The translations under genes and the position numbers were made by a program. Of a DNA stretch of 6,798 nt, positions 1 through 6,558 are shown one piece after another. The DNA comes from Clostridiales bacterium. Its GTDB lineage: Bacteria > Bacillota > Clostridia > Tissierellales > Sedimentibacteraceae. The notes beneath the pieces are model-generated. The model was given only the letters and a program-made list of their open reading frames with translations, made no database searches and was not told where the DNA came from. The DNA lies in the NCBI GenBank assembly GCA_003487955.1, contig DNNJ01000383.1:10722-17519 (forward strand), given 5' to 3'. The stretch's first letter is position 1. Each line of letters starts with the position of its first letter.

Positions 1-984
1 AATTTCTTCAACCGCCTTAAGGTTGATAGCCAAAGCTGTTTCTTCCATATTTCGGCTTCCTGTATATTTTCCGCTGTTAACATCAATTACTGTCAATGCT
101 TCCGTAACATCAATTATTATGGAGCCTCCGTTTTCAAGCTCAACTTTTCGGTCAAACAACATATTTATCTGGTTGTCGATATTGAAATTTTCAAAGACCC
201 TTTGTGCCAGAATAATTTTAATATTTTGAAGCTCATCTCCCGGCAAGCCGGAAATCATATCAACAAATTTATCTTTTGTTACTTTATCTTCAACATAAAT
301 CTCTTCTACAGTTGAATCAATATAGTCCAAAAAAAGTCTTTCAATGAGAGAATTACTTTTATACAAAAGCTTCGGCGCATAGGAATATTTAAATTCCTGT
401 TCAATCTGCATGTATATACAAGAAAGCATCTTATATTCCTTTTCTATTGCTTCCCTGGTACTTCCCTTTGCAAATGTTCTTATTATCATTCCATTTCCGT
501 TTATCATTACACTTTTGCCTATTTCTTCAAGTCTTTTTCGCTCATTAGGCTCTTTAATTCTTTTGGAAAGATTAACATCCATGGTATTTGGGATAAATGC
601 AATATATTTTCCTGTCAATGAAATGTCGGTTGTAACAGAAATATTCTTCTCACCCATAGGCTCTCTCACAACCTGAACCAACAGTTCATCCCCTGTTTTA
701 AGCACCTTGTTAATATTTACAGCATCTTTTTTCCTAATATTTAATTCTTTTAAAAACTTGTCAGAAAGCAGGTCATCCAAAAACAAATATGCATTTTTAT
801 CAAGACCAATGTCAACAAAAGCAGCTTCCATGCCGGGAAGAATATTCATGACTCTTCCCTTGTAGATATTGCCTACAACATTTTGATTATTATTTAATTC
901 AAAAAGGTAATCAATAAGTTTTCCGTCCCGTAAAAATGCCACATGATTAAAAAATACCGAATTACTTACCAAAACCTGCTTCAT
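1..984 (-). CDS. rng: Ribonuclease E/G family protein (RNase G), 3' end cut by window edge
   Basis: The first 328 residues are visible; the C-terminus lies left of the window. RNase G is a cytoplasmic endoribonuclease that cuts single-stranded, AU-rich RNA with preference for 5'-monophosphate ends and acts in rRNA and mRNA maturation. Seen directly: an N-terminal segment starting MKQVLVSN, then an S1-type RNA-binding domain at about residues 36-125 (VVGNIYKGRV, MEAAFVDIG, AYLFLDD), an RNase H-like/5'-sensor region to about 240, and the DNase I-like catalytic start EALTVIDVNSGK, in which Asp301 matches the first Mg-binding aspartate of E. coli RNase E. The second aspartate and the zinc-link cysteines fall outside. 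The ATG at 984 has a very strong AGGAGG site (989-994). It is the third gene of a leftward run behind the DUF2344 gene. In clostridia this gene usually precedes rplU and rpmA (family knowledge, not visible here). Confidence 0.93.
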   Translation of the reverse strand, partial: MKQVLVSNSVFFNHVAFLRDGKLIDYLFELNNNQNVVGNIYKGRVMNILPGMEAAFVDIGLDKNAYLFLDDLLSDKFLKELNIRKKDAVNINKVLKTGDELLVQVVREPMGEKNISVTTDISLTGKYIAFIPNTMDVNLSKRIKEPNERKRLEEIGKSVMINGNGMIIRTFAKGSTREAIEKEYKMLSCIYMQIEQEFKYSYAPKLLYKSNSLIERLFLDYIDSTVEEIYVEDKVTKDKFVDMISGLPGDELQNIKIILAQRVFENFNIDNQINMLFDRKVELENGGSIIIDVTEALTVIDVNSGKYTGSRNMEETALAINLKAVEEI

Positions 985-1010
985 ATTACCTCCTAAGACA
1001 ATTGCACACC

Positions 1011-1029
1011 GCAGCGCAAGAACCGCTGT
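1011..1029. other. GC-rich gap with small inverted repeat between DUF2344 and rng genes
   Basis: The 61-base gap 985-1045 is clearly richer in G+C than the genes around it and holds the dyad CAGCG (1012-1016) / CGCTG (1024-1028) with a 7-base loop. No T-run follows on the minus strand, so it does not look like a terminator. It could be an RNA processing site or hairpin in the leader of the RNase G gene, but the stem is short and may be chance. Confidence 0.3.
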
Positions 1030-1045
1030 CCTGCCGTCCTCATTG

Positions 1046-1720
1046 TTACAATATTGGCTTCATTTCTTCATCCAGTGCATCTACTTTCATAATTGTGCAG
1101 TAATCAATTTCAAAACCTTTTTCATTTAAAAGCTTAATAAATTCTTCAACCTTCATGCTTCCTGTTTCTTGAGTTTTAAAAACAGCCATTATTTTAGTTT
1201 TATTGTTCATATTTTCAGCTTTTAAATAATGGAGCAGTTCATTGGTGTTTAATTCTTTGGTAATTAATTTACCTTTTTTGTTTTTTTTCTGCCTTTTATA
1301 TGTTGCACCTTCAGTCAGCATTTCATCAAAATACTCATTAAGCTTATTTTCATCAATATCAGACTCGATATTTATTAGATACCGGGCATAGGCGCATCTA
1401 TTCATAAGAGAATCCGCATTCTCAGAATATTCTGCTTTGATTATCTGCATTTCCTTTGGCATTACAGAGTTCATTTTTTCTGTAAATAACCCCGGCTCAA
1501 TATTTTCATTAAGCTCTAATTCAAAATATTCACCGATACTTTCAATCCCCAATGACAATGGATATCCAAAGGAAGTTTTCATGTGGGGATTAAATCCTTC
1601 CGAATATTTGGCATTTATTCCGGCTCTTTTTACTGACCTTTGAATAAACCTTAATACATCCAAGTGGGAAATATATTTTAAATGACCGGTCTTGCTGTAT
1701 TTACATATTATTTTGCACAT
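1046..1720 (-). CDS. DUF2344 / radical SAM-linked protein (TIGR03936 type)
   Basis: A 224-residue protein of the DUF2344 family, usually encoded beside or fused to the C-terminus of a TIGR03960 radical SAM protein; its biochemical role is not established to my knowledge. The family signature is clear in the N-terminal half: KYSKTGHLKYISHLDVLR (residues 7-24), AGINAKYSEGFNPHMK (33-48) and SFGYPLSLGIESIGEY (50-65). A lysine-rich linker (YKRQKKNKKGK, 141-151) precedes the C-terminal part. I chose the ATG at 1720 because the protein then begins as the family does (MCKIICKYSK) and GGGAGGTG lies about 11 bases upstream; the open frame runs on to 1798 but that extension only overlaps the upstream gene. 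The start lies 20 bases inside the end of the radical SAM gene, so the two are probably translationally coupled and act together, perhaps as partner or substrate-binding subunit (inference). Confidence 0.88.
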   Translation of the reverse strand: MCKIICKYSKTGHLKYISHLDVLRFIQRSVKRAGINAKYSEGFNPHMKTSFGYPLSLGIESIGEYFELELNENIEPGLFTEKMNSVMPKEMQIIKAEYSENADSLMNRCAYARYLINIESDIDENKLNEYFDEMLTEGATYKRQKKNKKGKLITKELNTNELLHYLKAENMNNKTKIMAVFKTQETGSMKVEEFIKLLNEKGFEIDYCTIMKVDALDEEMKPIL

Positions 1721-3560
1721 GAGGGCAGGCACCTCCCAATAAATTATAGTTGACACCGCAGTTTGTGCATTTAAGTCTGCAGTCAGGAGTAGTTGCATAG
1801 CTTAGCGCTTTTTCATATTCGCTTATTAAATATTCCTTCTTCACACCTATATCTATAAAATCCCAAGGAAGAGTCTCTGTTAATTCTCTTTGTCTCAAAG
1901 CAAAAAAGTCAGGGTCGATATATGTTTCTTCAAATGCATCCATCCATTTTTCAAAGTCAAACATATCATACCATCCGTCAAACCGGCACCCGGTTTTCCA
2001 TGCCTCTATCAAGGTTTTGGATAATCTTCTGTCTCCCCTTGCAAATACTGCTTCCAAATAACTCAATCTTGGTTCATGATAGCTGAATGATATCTTTTTA
2101 TCTTTGATTTCTCTTTGTAATGCCTTTGCCTTGTCATAAAATTCATCCATATTATTTTGTGAAGCCCACTGAAACGGTGTAAAGGGTTTTGGTACAAAGC
2201 AGGCAGCACTTACATTTATTTTTAAATTACCCTTAATTTCTTCCTTCGGTCTGTGGAAAAATTTATCCTTTACTTTGTAAGAGAGCTCTTTGATTCCTAA
2301 TACATCTTCCATTGTTTCACCGGGGAGCCCTATCATGAAATACAATTTAACAGTTGACCAACCTAAGTTAAAGGCTGTTTCTACAGGTCCTAAAATCTGC
2401 TCTTCTGTCAAATTTTTGTTTATAACATTTCTCATCCTTTGAGTCCCCGCTTCCGGTGCAAATGTAAGGCCGGATTTACGAACTTCCTGCAGCCTTTCAA
2501 TAATATCAAAGGTCATTGAATCAAGCCTTAATGAGGGCAGAGAAATACTTATATTTTGAGCTTCATACATATCCAATAATTTTAAAGTCAAGTCGGGAAG
2601 GCATGAATAATCTCCCGAGCTTAGAGAAGTCAGTGATACTTCATCATGTCCGGTTGAACTAAGAAGACTTTCTGCTTGAGCAGCCAATGTATCAGCTTTC
2701 CTTTCCCGAACAGGTCTGTAAACCATCCCCGCTTGGCAAAAACGGCAGCCTCTCGTGCAGCCCCGGAATAATTCCAAAACTACGCGGTCATGAATCACAT
2801 CAATGTAAGGCAAAATGCTTTTTTCAGGATAATAACTTTTGTCTAAATCCTTAATTATTCGCTTCCTTATTATTTCTTTGGCATTTGGATTTAACACTTT
2901 TCTTTCTTTGATTGTTCCATCGTCATTATATATTTCCTCATAAAATTGCGGAACATATATACCGTCCAGTGCTGCTGCCTTTTCAAGAAATCCGAGCTTA
3001 TCAAAGCCGTTCTTCTTTTCTTCACTATACAGATTTAACAGTTCCGGCAATAGCTCTTCTGATTCACCTACAACAAATAAATCAATAATTTCATGCAGAG
3101 GCTCAGGATTATATGCACAGGGACCTCCTGCAATTACCAAGGGCATATCATTGCCTCTGTCCTTGGAGTTGATTGGCATACCGCCTAAATCAAGCATATT
3201 TAAAACATTTGTGTAGCTCATTTCATACTGAATGGTAAATCCCACGAAATCAAAGACTGTCAATTCATCCTTGCTTTCCAAACCATACAAAGGAATGTTG
3301 TTTTTTCGCATAACCTCTTCCATATCTGTCCAGGGTGCAAATACCCTTTCACACCAAACATTTTCCATGCTGTTCATTAAATGGTACAAAATATGCAGTC
3401 CCGTATGAGACATTCCCACTTCATAAATATCCGGAAATGCAAATGCAAATCTTATATTAATATCTTTATTCTTTACAACAGAGTTAAGCTCGCTTCCCAC
3501 GTAACGAGCCGGCTTTTCAACTTTAAGAAGCTCTCTGTCAAGTTTTTTTATATCTATCAT
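1701..3560 (-). CDS. B12-binding domain radical SAM protein (TIGR03960 family, function unknown)
   Basis: A 619-residue cytoplasmic protein. Residues about 35-180 look like a cobalamin-binding (Rossmann-like) domain: FAFPDIYEVGMSHTGLHILY at 40-59, VGFTIQYEMSYTNVLNML at 106-123 and the glycine-rich IAGGPCAYNPEP at 143-154. A radical SAM core follows with the 4Fe-4S/AdoMet motif CTRGCRFC (Cys268, Cys272, Cys275), PSLRLD at 342-347, a GTQRMR segment near 372-377 and GLPGET at 411-416. The tail carries a second CxxxCxxC cluster (Cys594, Cys598, Cys601, plus Cys612), which may hold an auxiliary metal site. The family reaction is unknown; B12 radical SAM enzymes often methylate unreactive carbons or rearrange substrates, so RNA or ribosomal modification is a guess from the RNase G neighbour. 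The ATG at 3560 follows GAAGGGA at about 10 bases and the promoter at 3599-3627. The gene is the first of the leftward run and overlaps the DUF2344 gene by 20 bases. Confidence 0.92.
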   Translation of the reverse strand: MIDIKKLDRELLKVEKPARYVGSELNSVVKNKDINIRFAFAFPDIYEVGMSHTGLHILYHLMNSMENVWCERVFAPWTDMEEVMRKNNIPLYGLESKDELTVFDFVGFTIQYEMSYTNVLNMLDLGGMPINSKDRGNDMPLVIAGGPCAYNPEPLHEIIDLFVVGESEELLPELLNLYSEEKKNGFDKLGFLEKAAALDGIYVPQFYEEIYNDDGTIKERKVLNPNAKEIIRKRIIKDLDKSYYPEKSILPYIDVIHDRVVLELFRGCTRGCRFCQAGMVYRPVRERKADTLAAQAESLLSSTGHDEVSLTSLSSGDYSCLPDLTLKLLDMYEAQNISISLPSLRLDSMTFDIIERLQEVRKSGLTFAPEAGTQRMRNVINKNLTEEQILGPVETAFNLGWSTVKLYFMIGLPGETMEDVLGIKELSYKVKDKFFHRPKEEIKGNLKINVSAACFVPKPFTPFQWASQNNMDEFYDKAKALQREIKDKKISFSYHEPRLSYLEAVFARGDRRLSKTLIEAWKTGCRFDGWYDMFDFEKWMDAFEETYIDPDFFALRQRELTETLPWDFIDIGVKKEYLISEYEKALSYATTPDCRLKCTNCGVNYNLLGGACPHVQNNM

Positions 3561-3598
3561 ATAAAATTAATCCCTTCAAATTTCTTAAATTCTATGAT

Positions 3599-3627
3599 AT
3601 TTTAACATAATAAGCAATAGTTGACAA
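3599..3627 (-). promoter_or_regulatory. Sigma-A-like promoter for the radical SAM / DUF2344 / rng genes
   Basis: On the minus strand TTGTCA (3622-3627) is followed by a 17-base spacer and TAAAAT (3599-3604). The spacer ends in TGT, which adds an extended -10 (TGnTAAAAT). Transcription should start near 3592, giving a short leader of roughly 30 bases before the ATG at 3560. Spacing and both boxes are close to consensus; there is no experimental support. Confidence 0.7.
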
Positions 3628-3660
3628 CTTTTAATTATTATGCTCCGTTAATTAAAAAAT

Positions 3661-3840
3661 AATAAAAATATCCGCTCTCGGTTTCGGCCACGAATAATTC
3701 TAATAGCTCATTCCGGCTAAAAATCCTGCAGCTTGCAAACTCGCTGCGCTCAAACAGTGCAAGCTGCTTAACGGATTTTTAACCTTCATTTGCTAAGAAT
3801 TATTATCGTGTCCTGCAAATGTTCGCTTAATATTTTTATT
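3661..3840. repeat. 180-bp imperfect palindromic intergenic element (MITE-like or long hairpin)
   Basis: The two halves are inverted copies. AATAAAAATAT (3661-3671) matches ATATTTTTATT (3830-3840); CACGAATAATTCT (3689-3701) matches AGAATTATTATCGTG (3796-3810) with a 2-base gap; TAAAAATCC (3718-3726) matches GGATTTTTA (3773-3781); GCAGCTTGCA (3728-3737) matches TGCAAGCTGC (3758-3767). A 20-base GC-richer centre (3738-3757) is the loop. RNA or single-stranded DNA from either strand would fold into one long stem. It has no coding frame and is richer in G+C than its flanks. Such elements in Firmicutes are usually dispersed and moved in trans by a transposase, or act as intergenic RNA hairpins. 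No clear target-site duplication is visible because both flanks are A/T runs. Confidence 0.8.
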
Positions 3841-3881
3841 TTTTTATAAGCAAATTGACAAAATTCTATAAAACATTTACA

Positions 3882-3910
3882 TTGAAAAAGAAACAAAAGT
3901 ATTGTAAAAT
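3882..3910 (+). promoter_or_regulatory. Sigma-A-like promoter for folC
   Basis: TTGAAA (3882-3887), a 17-base spacer and TAAAAT (3905-3910) lie just before folC. The start point would be near 3917, about 20 bases before the ATG, which leaves room for the ribosome binding site GTGAGG (3927-3932). A second candidate uses the perfect -35 TTGACA at 3855-3860 with TACATT at 3878-3883 (17-base spacer), but its -10 is poorer. Either or both may be used. They lie just outside the palindromic element. Confidence 0.6.
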
Positions 3911-3937
3911 TAATAAAATTAATTTAGTGAGGTTAAT

Positions 3938-5251
3938 ATGAATTACGAAGAAGCAATTGAATTTATACATTCAACATATAAATTTGGCTCAAGATTGGGT
4001 ATGAGAAATATTACAAAGCTTATGGAATTATTAGGTAACCCGCAGAACTGCTTCAAAATTATACATGTGGCAGGAACAAACGGCAAGGGCTCAACCTGCA
4101 ATTTAATTCATGATGTGCTTATGGAATCGGGCTACAAAACAGGTTTGTTCATAAGCCCCTACTTAGAGGAGTTCACGGAAAGAATACAAATTAATAAGCA
4201 GCAGATAGATAAAGACTCTTTGGCAAGGATTACAGAATTGGTAAAAGATAAAGTTAATATTATGATTTCTGAAGGATACGACCATCCCACTGAATTTGAG
4301 GTTGTAACTGCCATTGGCTTTAAATATTTTCAGGAGAAGAATATTGAGCTTTTAGTACTTGAGGTTGGATTGGGAGGAAGATTTGATGCAACCAATGTGG
4401 TGAAAAAACCATTAGTTTCTGTTATTACTTCCATAAGCTATGACCACATGGAGCAGCTTGGAGACACATTGGAAAAAATAGCCTTTGAAAAGGCAGGAAT
4501 TATAAAAGAGGATTCATCTGTTGTAATCTATCCTCAAGCCCATAATATAACAAATGTCATAAAAGATGCAGCTAAAGAAAAGAGGGCTAAAGTCTATGAA
4601 GCTGATAAATATAATATTGAAAAGACAAAAGCTGATATTACAGGGCAAAGGTTTAAATATTTGAAAAGAGATGTTTTTGAGCTTCCGGAGCTAAAAATAA
4701 ACTTATTGGGGGAGCATCAGCTTTTAAACGCATTGACTGCACTTTCAGCCTTGGAGCTTATAAAAAAACAAGGTTACAACATAAGTTCAAAAAGTATAGT
4801 AAATGGTTTTTCAAACTGCAAATTTCCCGGCAGGTTTGAGATATTAAACAGAAACCCTATGATTATTATTGACGGGGGGCATAATATTGACGGCATTCGC
4901 AGTTTTACAAACACTTTTAAGGAATATTTAAAGGACAATGCAACATTTTTCTTTGGTATTTTGAAAGATAAAAACCCTGAAGAAGCCTTGCAATTATTAC
5001 TGCCTTTAGCAAAAGAAATTTACACTTTAACTCCCTTAAGCCCAAGAGCATTAAAAGCAGCGGAATTAGCTGAATTAATAAAAAAGCATTCAAATATAAA
5101 AGTTACCCCTTTGGAAAACTACGAGGATATAATTCCTGTGATTAAAAATGCAAGCAAAAATGAAATAATAGCCTTTTCAGGCTCATTATACATGATTGGA
5201 AATGTAAGGACACTGCTGAGAAATAACGGGTTTGCAAATAATATTAAATAG
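3938..5251 (+). CDS. folC: Bifunctional folylpolyglutamate synthase / dihydrofolate synthase
   Basis: A complete 437-residue Mur-ligase-family enzyme. In the cytoplasm it uses ATP to join glutamate to dihydropteroate or to reduced folates, making dihydrofolate and then polyglutamylated folates that the cell retains. Visible motifs: KIIHVAGTNGKGST (40-53), the P-loop for ATP; FISPYLEEFTERI (71-83), the folate/omega-loop region; LEVGLGGRFDATN (141-153) with the Mg-binding glutamate Glu142; YDHMEQLGDTLEKIAFEKAGIIK (168-190), whose Lys185 fits the carbamylated lysine; GEHQLLNA (258-265); FPGRFE (296-301); and DGGHNIDG (312-319) opening the C-terminal glutamate-binding domain. Length and motif order are normal, so it should be active. 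The ATG at 3938 follows GTGAGG by 5 bases. The gene stands alone: it is divergent from the radical SAM operon, convergent with mazEF, and has no other folate gene nearby. Confidence 0.96.
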   Translation: MNYEEAIEFIHSTYKFGSRLGMRNITKLMELLGNPQNCFKIIHVAGTNGKGSTCNLIHDVLMESGYKTGLFISPYLEEFTERIQINKQQIDKDSLARITELVKDKVNIMISEGYDHPTEFEVVTAIGFKYFQEKNIELLVLEVGLGGRFDATNVVKKPLVSVITSISYDHMEQLGDTLEKIAFEKAGIIKEDSSVVIYPQAHNITNVIKDAAKEKRAKVYEADKYNIEKTKADITGQRFKYLKRDVFELPELKINLLGEHQLLNALTALSALELIKKQGYNISSKSIVNGFSNCKFPGRFEILNRNPMIIIDGGHNIDGIRSFTNTFKEYLKDNATFFFGILKDKNPEEALQLLLPLAKEIYTLTPLSPRALKAAELAELIKKHSNIKVTPLENYEDIIPVIKNASKNEIIAFSGSLYMIGNVRTLLRNNGFANNIK

Positions 5252-5272
5252 GATTTGTGCAATCACAAATCC
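5251..5272. terminator. Hairpin between convergent folC and mazF
   Basis: A perfect 9-bp stem, GGATTTGTG (5251-5259) with CACAAATCC (5264-5272), and the 4-base loop CAAT. The first stem base is also the last base of the folC TAG stop. On the plus strand it is followed only by the weak pyrimidine tract TTCCTTTC; on the minus strand by TATTTAATATTATTT. With 27 bases between the convergent genes, it is best read as a shared, rather weak bidirectional terminator. Confidence 0.65.
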
Positions 5273-5278
5273 TTCCTT

Positions 5279-5629
5279 TCAAAAATCTATCAGCCCCAAG
5301 CTGATTTTTAAGCAATCATCCACCTCTCCCATGAGGTTTTTGTCAAAACGTCCTATCTTTTCTTTAAGCCTTTTTTTATCTATTGTGCGGATTTGTTCAA
5401 GCAATACAACAGAGTCCTTAGGAAGGCTGAAATCCTCAGAACTTATTTCTATATGAGTAGGCAGCTTCGCCTTGTTAATCTGAGACGTGATAGCAGATAC
5501 AATCACCGTAGGGCTGTATCTATTCCCAATATCATTTTGCACAACTAAAACCGGTCTTACCCCTCCTTGCTCAGAGCCAATTACAGGACTCAGATCGGCA
5601 TAGTATACATCTCCCCTTTTAACAATCAA
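5279..5629 (-). CDS. ndoA: EndoA/MazF-type mRNA interferase toxin
   Basis: A 116-residue endoribonuclease toxin of the MazF/PemK family, very close by recall to B. subtilis EndoA (NdoA, YdcE), which cuts RNA at UACAU without the ribosome and is held inactive by its ribbon-helix-helix antitoxin. Seen: [20 protein letters not shown] at the N-terminus, [12 protein letters not shown] with Arg25 and AITSQ with Thr48 (the EndoA active-site pair), LPTHIEI at 57-63, [13 protein letters not shown] at 76-88 and the C-terminal LGLIDF. A frame from a GTG at 5638 adds three residues, but I prefer the TTG at 5629: it gives exactly the EndoA N-terminus and length, and AGGAAG (5638-5643) then sits 8 bases upstream, whereas it overlaps the GTG. 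The start is one base past the antitoxin stop, so translation is likely coupled. Cleavage specificity is inferred from similarity. Confidence 0.93.
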   Translation of the reverse strand: MIVKRGDVYYADLSPVIGSEQGGVRPVLVVQNDIGNRYSPTVIVSAITSQINKAKLPTHIEISSEDFSLPKDSVVLLEQIRTIDKKRLKEKIGRFDKNLMGEVDDCLKISLGLIDF

Positions 5630-5630
5630 A

Positions 5631-5906
5631 CTATTCACTTCCTAATAATTTAGTTTCATAGCTTAAAAAGTCCTCATAGTCCCCTTCTGAGTATTCTTCA
5701 GTAATGCTCTTGTTGATTTTACTCATTTCAAGGTAGCCTGCTTTCATCTTGTTTCTGATTTCAAGCTTCCTTTTTTCAATCAAATAAAACCTTATGGATT
5801 TTCTTATAAAGTCACTTCTGTTTGTTCCTTCTTCTTTTACTGCATTGTCCAATTCCCTCAATAAATTTTCAGGGATGGAAATCAGCACTTTTTTATTCTC
5901 CGCCAA
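5631..5906 (-). CDS. ndoAI: Ribbon-helix-helix antitoxin (EndoAI/MazE type)
   Basis: A 91-residue antitoxin that should bind the adjacent EndoA toxin through its C-terminal tail and repress its own operon through an N-terminal ribbon-helix-helix DNA-binding domain. Seen: a short beta strand [16 protein letters not shown] (residues 5-20), then helices over [20 protein letters not shown] (25-44), the usual MetJ/Arc/CopG pattern; the middle [15 protein letters not shown] (54-68) resembles B. subtilis EndoAI by recall; the acidic tail [11 protein letters not shown] (70-80) suits toxin binding. A GTG at 5915 opens the same frame, but it lies within the ribosome binding site GAGGTG (5913-5918). I therefore chose the TTG at 5906, 6 bases after that site, giving [10 protein letters not shown]. 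The stop is one base before the toxin's TTG start. Confidence 0.87.
   Translation of the reverse strand: MAENKKVLISIPENLLRELDNAVKEEGTNRSDFIRKSIRFYLIEKRKLEIRNKMKAGYLEMSKINKSITEEYSEGDYEDFLSYETKLLGSE
5638..5643 (-). promoter_or_regulatory. Ribosome binding site that fixes the TTG start of mazF
   Basis: AGGAAG on the minus strand lies inside the last codons of the antitoxin gene, 8 bases before the TTG at 5629. It overlaps the alternative GTG at 5638 and so cannot serve it. Toxin translation therefore probably depends on ribosomes finishing the antitoxin. Confidence 0.65.
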
Positions 5907-5942
5907 GATACACACCTCGCAATTGCACAGTTATTTTATATT

Positions 5943-5975
5943 GTAACACAACAAGCACATAAGTTGTATGGTAAC
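5943..5975. promoter_or_regulatory. Candidate operator upstream of the antitoxin gene
   Basis: In the roughly 100-base gap before the antitoxin gene, ACAAC (5948-5952) and GTTGT (5963-5967) form a dyad with a 10-base centre, flanked by direct copies of GTAAC (5943-5947 and 5971-5975). Ribbon-helix-helix antitoxins often bind such dyads to repress their own operon. No convincing -35/-10 pair was found in the gap (TACAAT and TAAAAT are present without a good -35), so the pair may be read from farther upstream. Confidence 0.3.
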
Positions 5976-6005
5976 ATTTGTATTATTCGTAAATAATTAT
6001 TAATA

Positions 6006-6503
6006 TTATTCCTCAATATTTATTATTTCATACCGTATAGCTTTTACCAATTTATCATTATTATAAATAAAAATTGTCTTTGGAAGCAGGTTTTCTTTGC
6101 TGAAATTTAAAACATGCTTGTATTCTCCATCCCAATAAATCAATTCTTCAGGAATATCTTCCAATACATCAAATTTTCCAAAATTAAAATCATGCATTAA
6201 TGTCTCATTTAATTTAAAATTCTCAATCGTCACACTGCTTTCAGGAAATTTATCATTGTTTAATATACATCTGTTTCCTGAAACATACGCATAGTTCCAT
6301 GCTTCATTTTCCGATTCTGTCCTGATGCTGTAATTTCCGTCCCTGCAAATAATATTTACCTTATAATCATTTTCTGTTTTATCCGTATATACCTTCATCA
6401 ATGCTTCGCCTGTATAATTAACAGGCAGAATAAATGGATTATCTTCAGCGGTACAACCGCTTACAACTATCAATAAAACTAAGCACAAAACTGTTAACCT
6501 CAT
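6006..6503 (-). CDS. Small lipoprotein, YdcC/GerS-like (LolA-type fold suspected)
   Basis: A secreted lipoprotein of 165 residues. The N-terminus MRLTVLCLVLLIVVSGC is a short signal peptide with lipobox VSGC; Cys17 would be lipidated and anchor the protein outside the cytoplasmic membrane. The mature part is rich in alternating strands (TGEALMKVYTDK, YKVNIICRDGNYSI, YKHVLNFSKENLLPKTIFIY), as expected of a LolA-like half-barrel. I chose the ATG at 6503, which puts an arginine at residue 2 and has GGAAGCAGG 7 bases upstream; a GTG at 6539 and an ATG at 6521 extend the frame but lack good ribosome binding sites. Its place between acpS and the EndoA pair equals B. subtilis ydcC. In C. difficile the related lipoprotein GerS, encoded next to alr2, helps the amidase CwlD modify spore cortex. 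That role here is inferred from position and type, as overall sequence similarity is not obvious by eye. Confidence 0.75.
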   Translation of the reverse strand: MRLTVLCLVLLIVVSGCTAEDNPFILPVNYTGEALMKVYTDKTENDYKVNIICRDGNYSIRTESENEAWNYAYVSGNRCILNNDKFPESSVTIENFKLNETLMHDFNFGKFDVLEDIPEELIYWDGEYKHVLNFSKENLLPKTIFIYNNDKLVKAIRYEIINIEE

Positions 6504-6558
6504 ACCAAAACCTGCTTCCATCTTTATAATATGATTCACCCGGTATTTAAAAGGATGT

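Noticed and set aside
410..676. Plus-strand open frame of 88 codons inside the RNase G gene
   Set aside because: It is antisense to a clearly conserved coding region; its hydrophobic look is the usual effect of reading AT-rich coding DNA backwards.
1437..1643. Plus-strand open frame of 68 codons
   Set aside because: It is antisense to the conserved DUF2344 motifs, with no ribosome binding site or recognisable protein.
1721..1798. N-terminal extension of the DUF2344 protein to 1798
   Set aside because: The added 26 residues overlap the upstream gene, are not family-like, and the ATG at 1720 has its own ribosome binding site.
3381..3605. Plus-strand open frame of 74 codons
   Set aside because: It lies antisense to the start of the radical SAM gene and across its promoter, has no family motif, and is a shadow frame.
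3621..3649. Plus-strand promoter from TTGACA at 3621
   Set aside because: No -10-like hexamer stands at 16-18 bases; the hexamer is explained by the leftward promoter's -35 on the other strand.
3561..3937. Riboswitch or T-box leader before folC
   Set aside because: No conserved T-box or known riboswitch core is recognisable; the structured part is a near-symmetrical palindrome lying upstream of the likely folC promoter.
5232..5456. Plus-strand open frame of 74 codons overlapping the end of folC
   Set aside because: It runs through the terminator hairpin and antisense to mazF; no sign of a real protein.
6504..6539. Longer lipoprotein starts (GTG 6539, ATG 6521)
   Set aside because: Neither has a good ribosome binding site; starting at 6503 gives a standard lipoprotein signal peptide.
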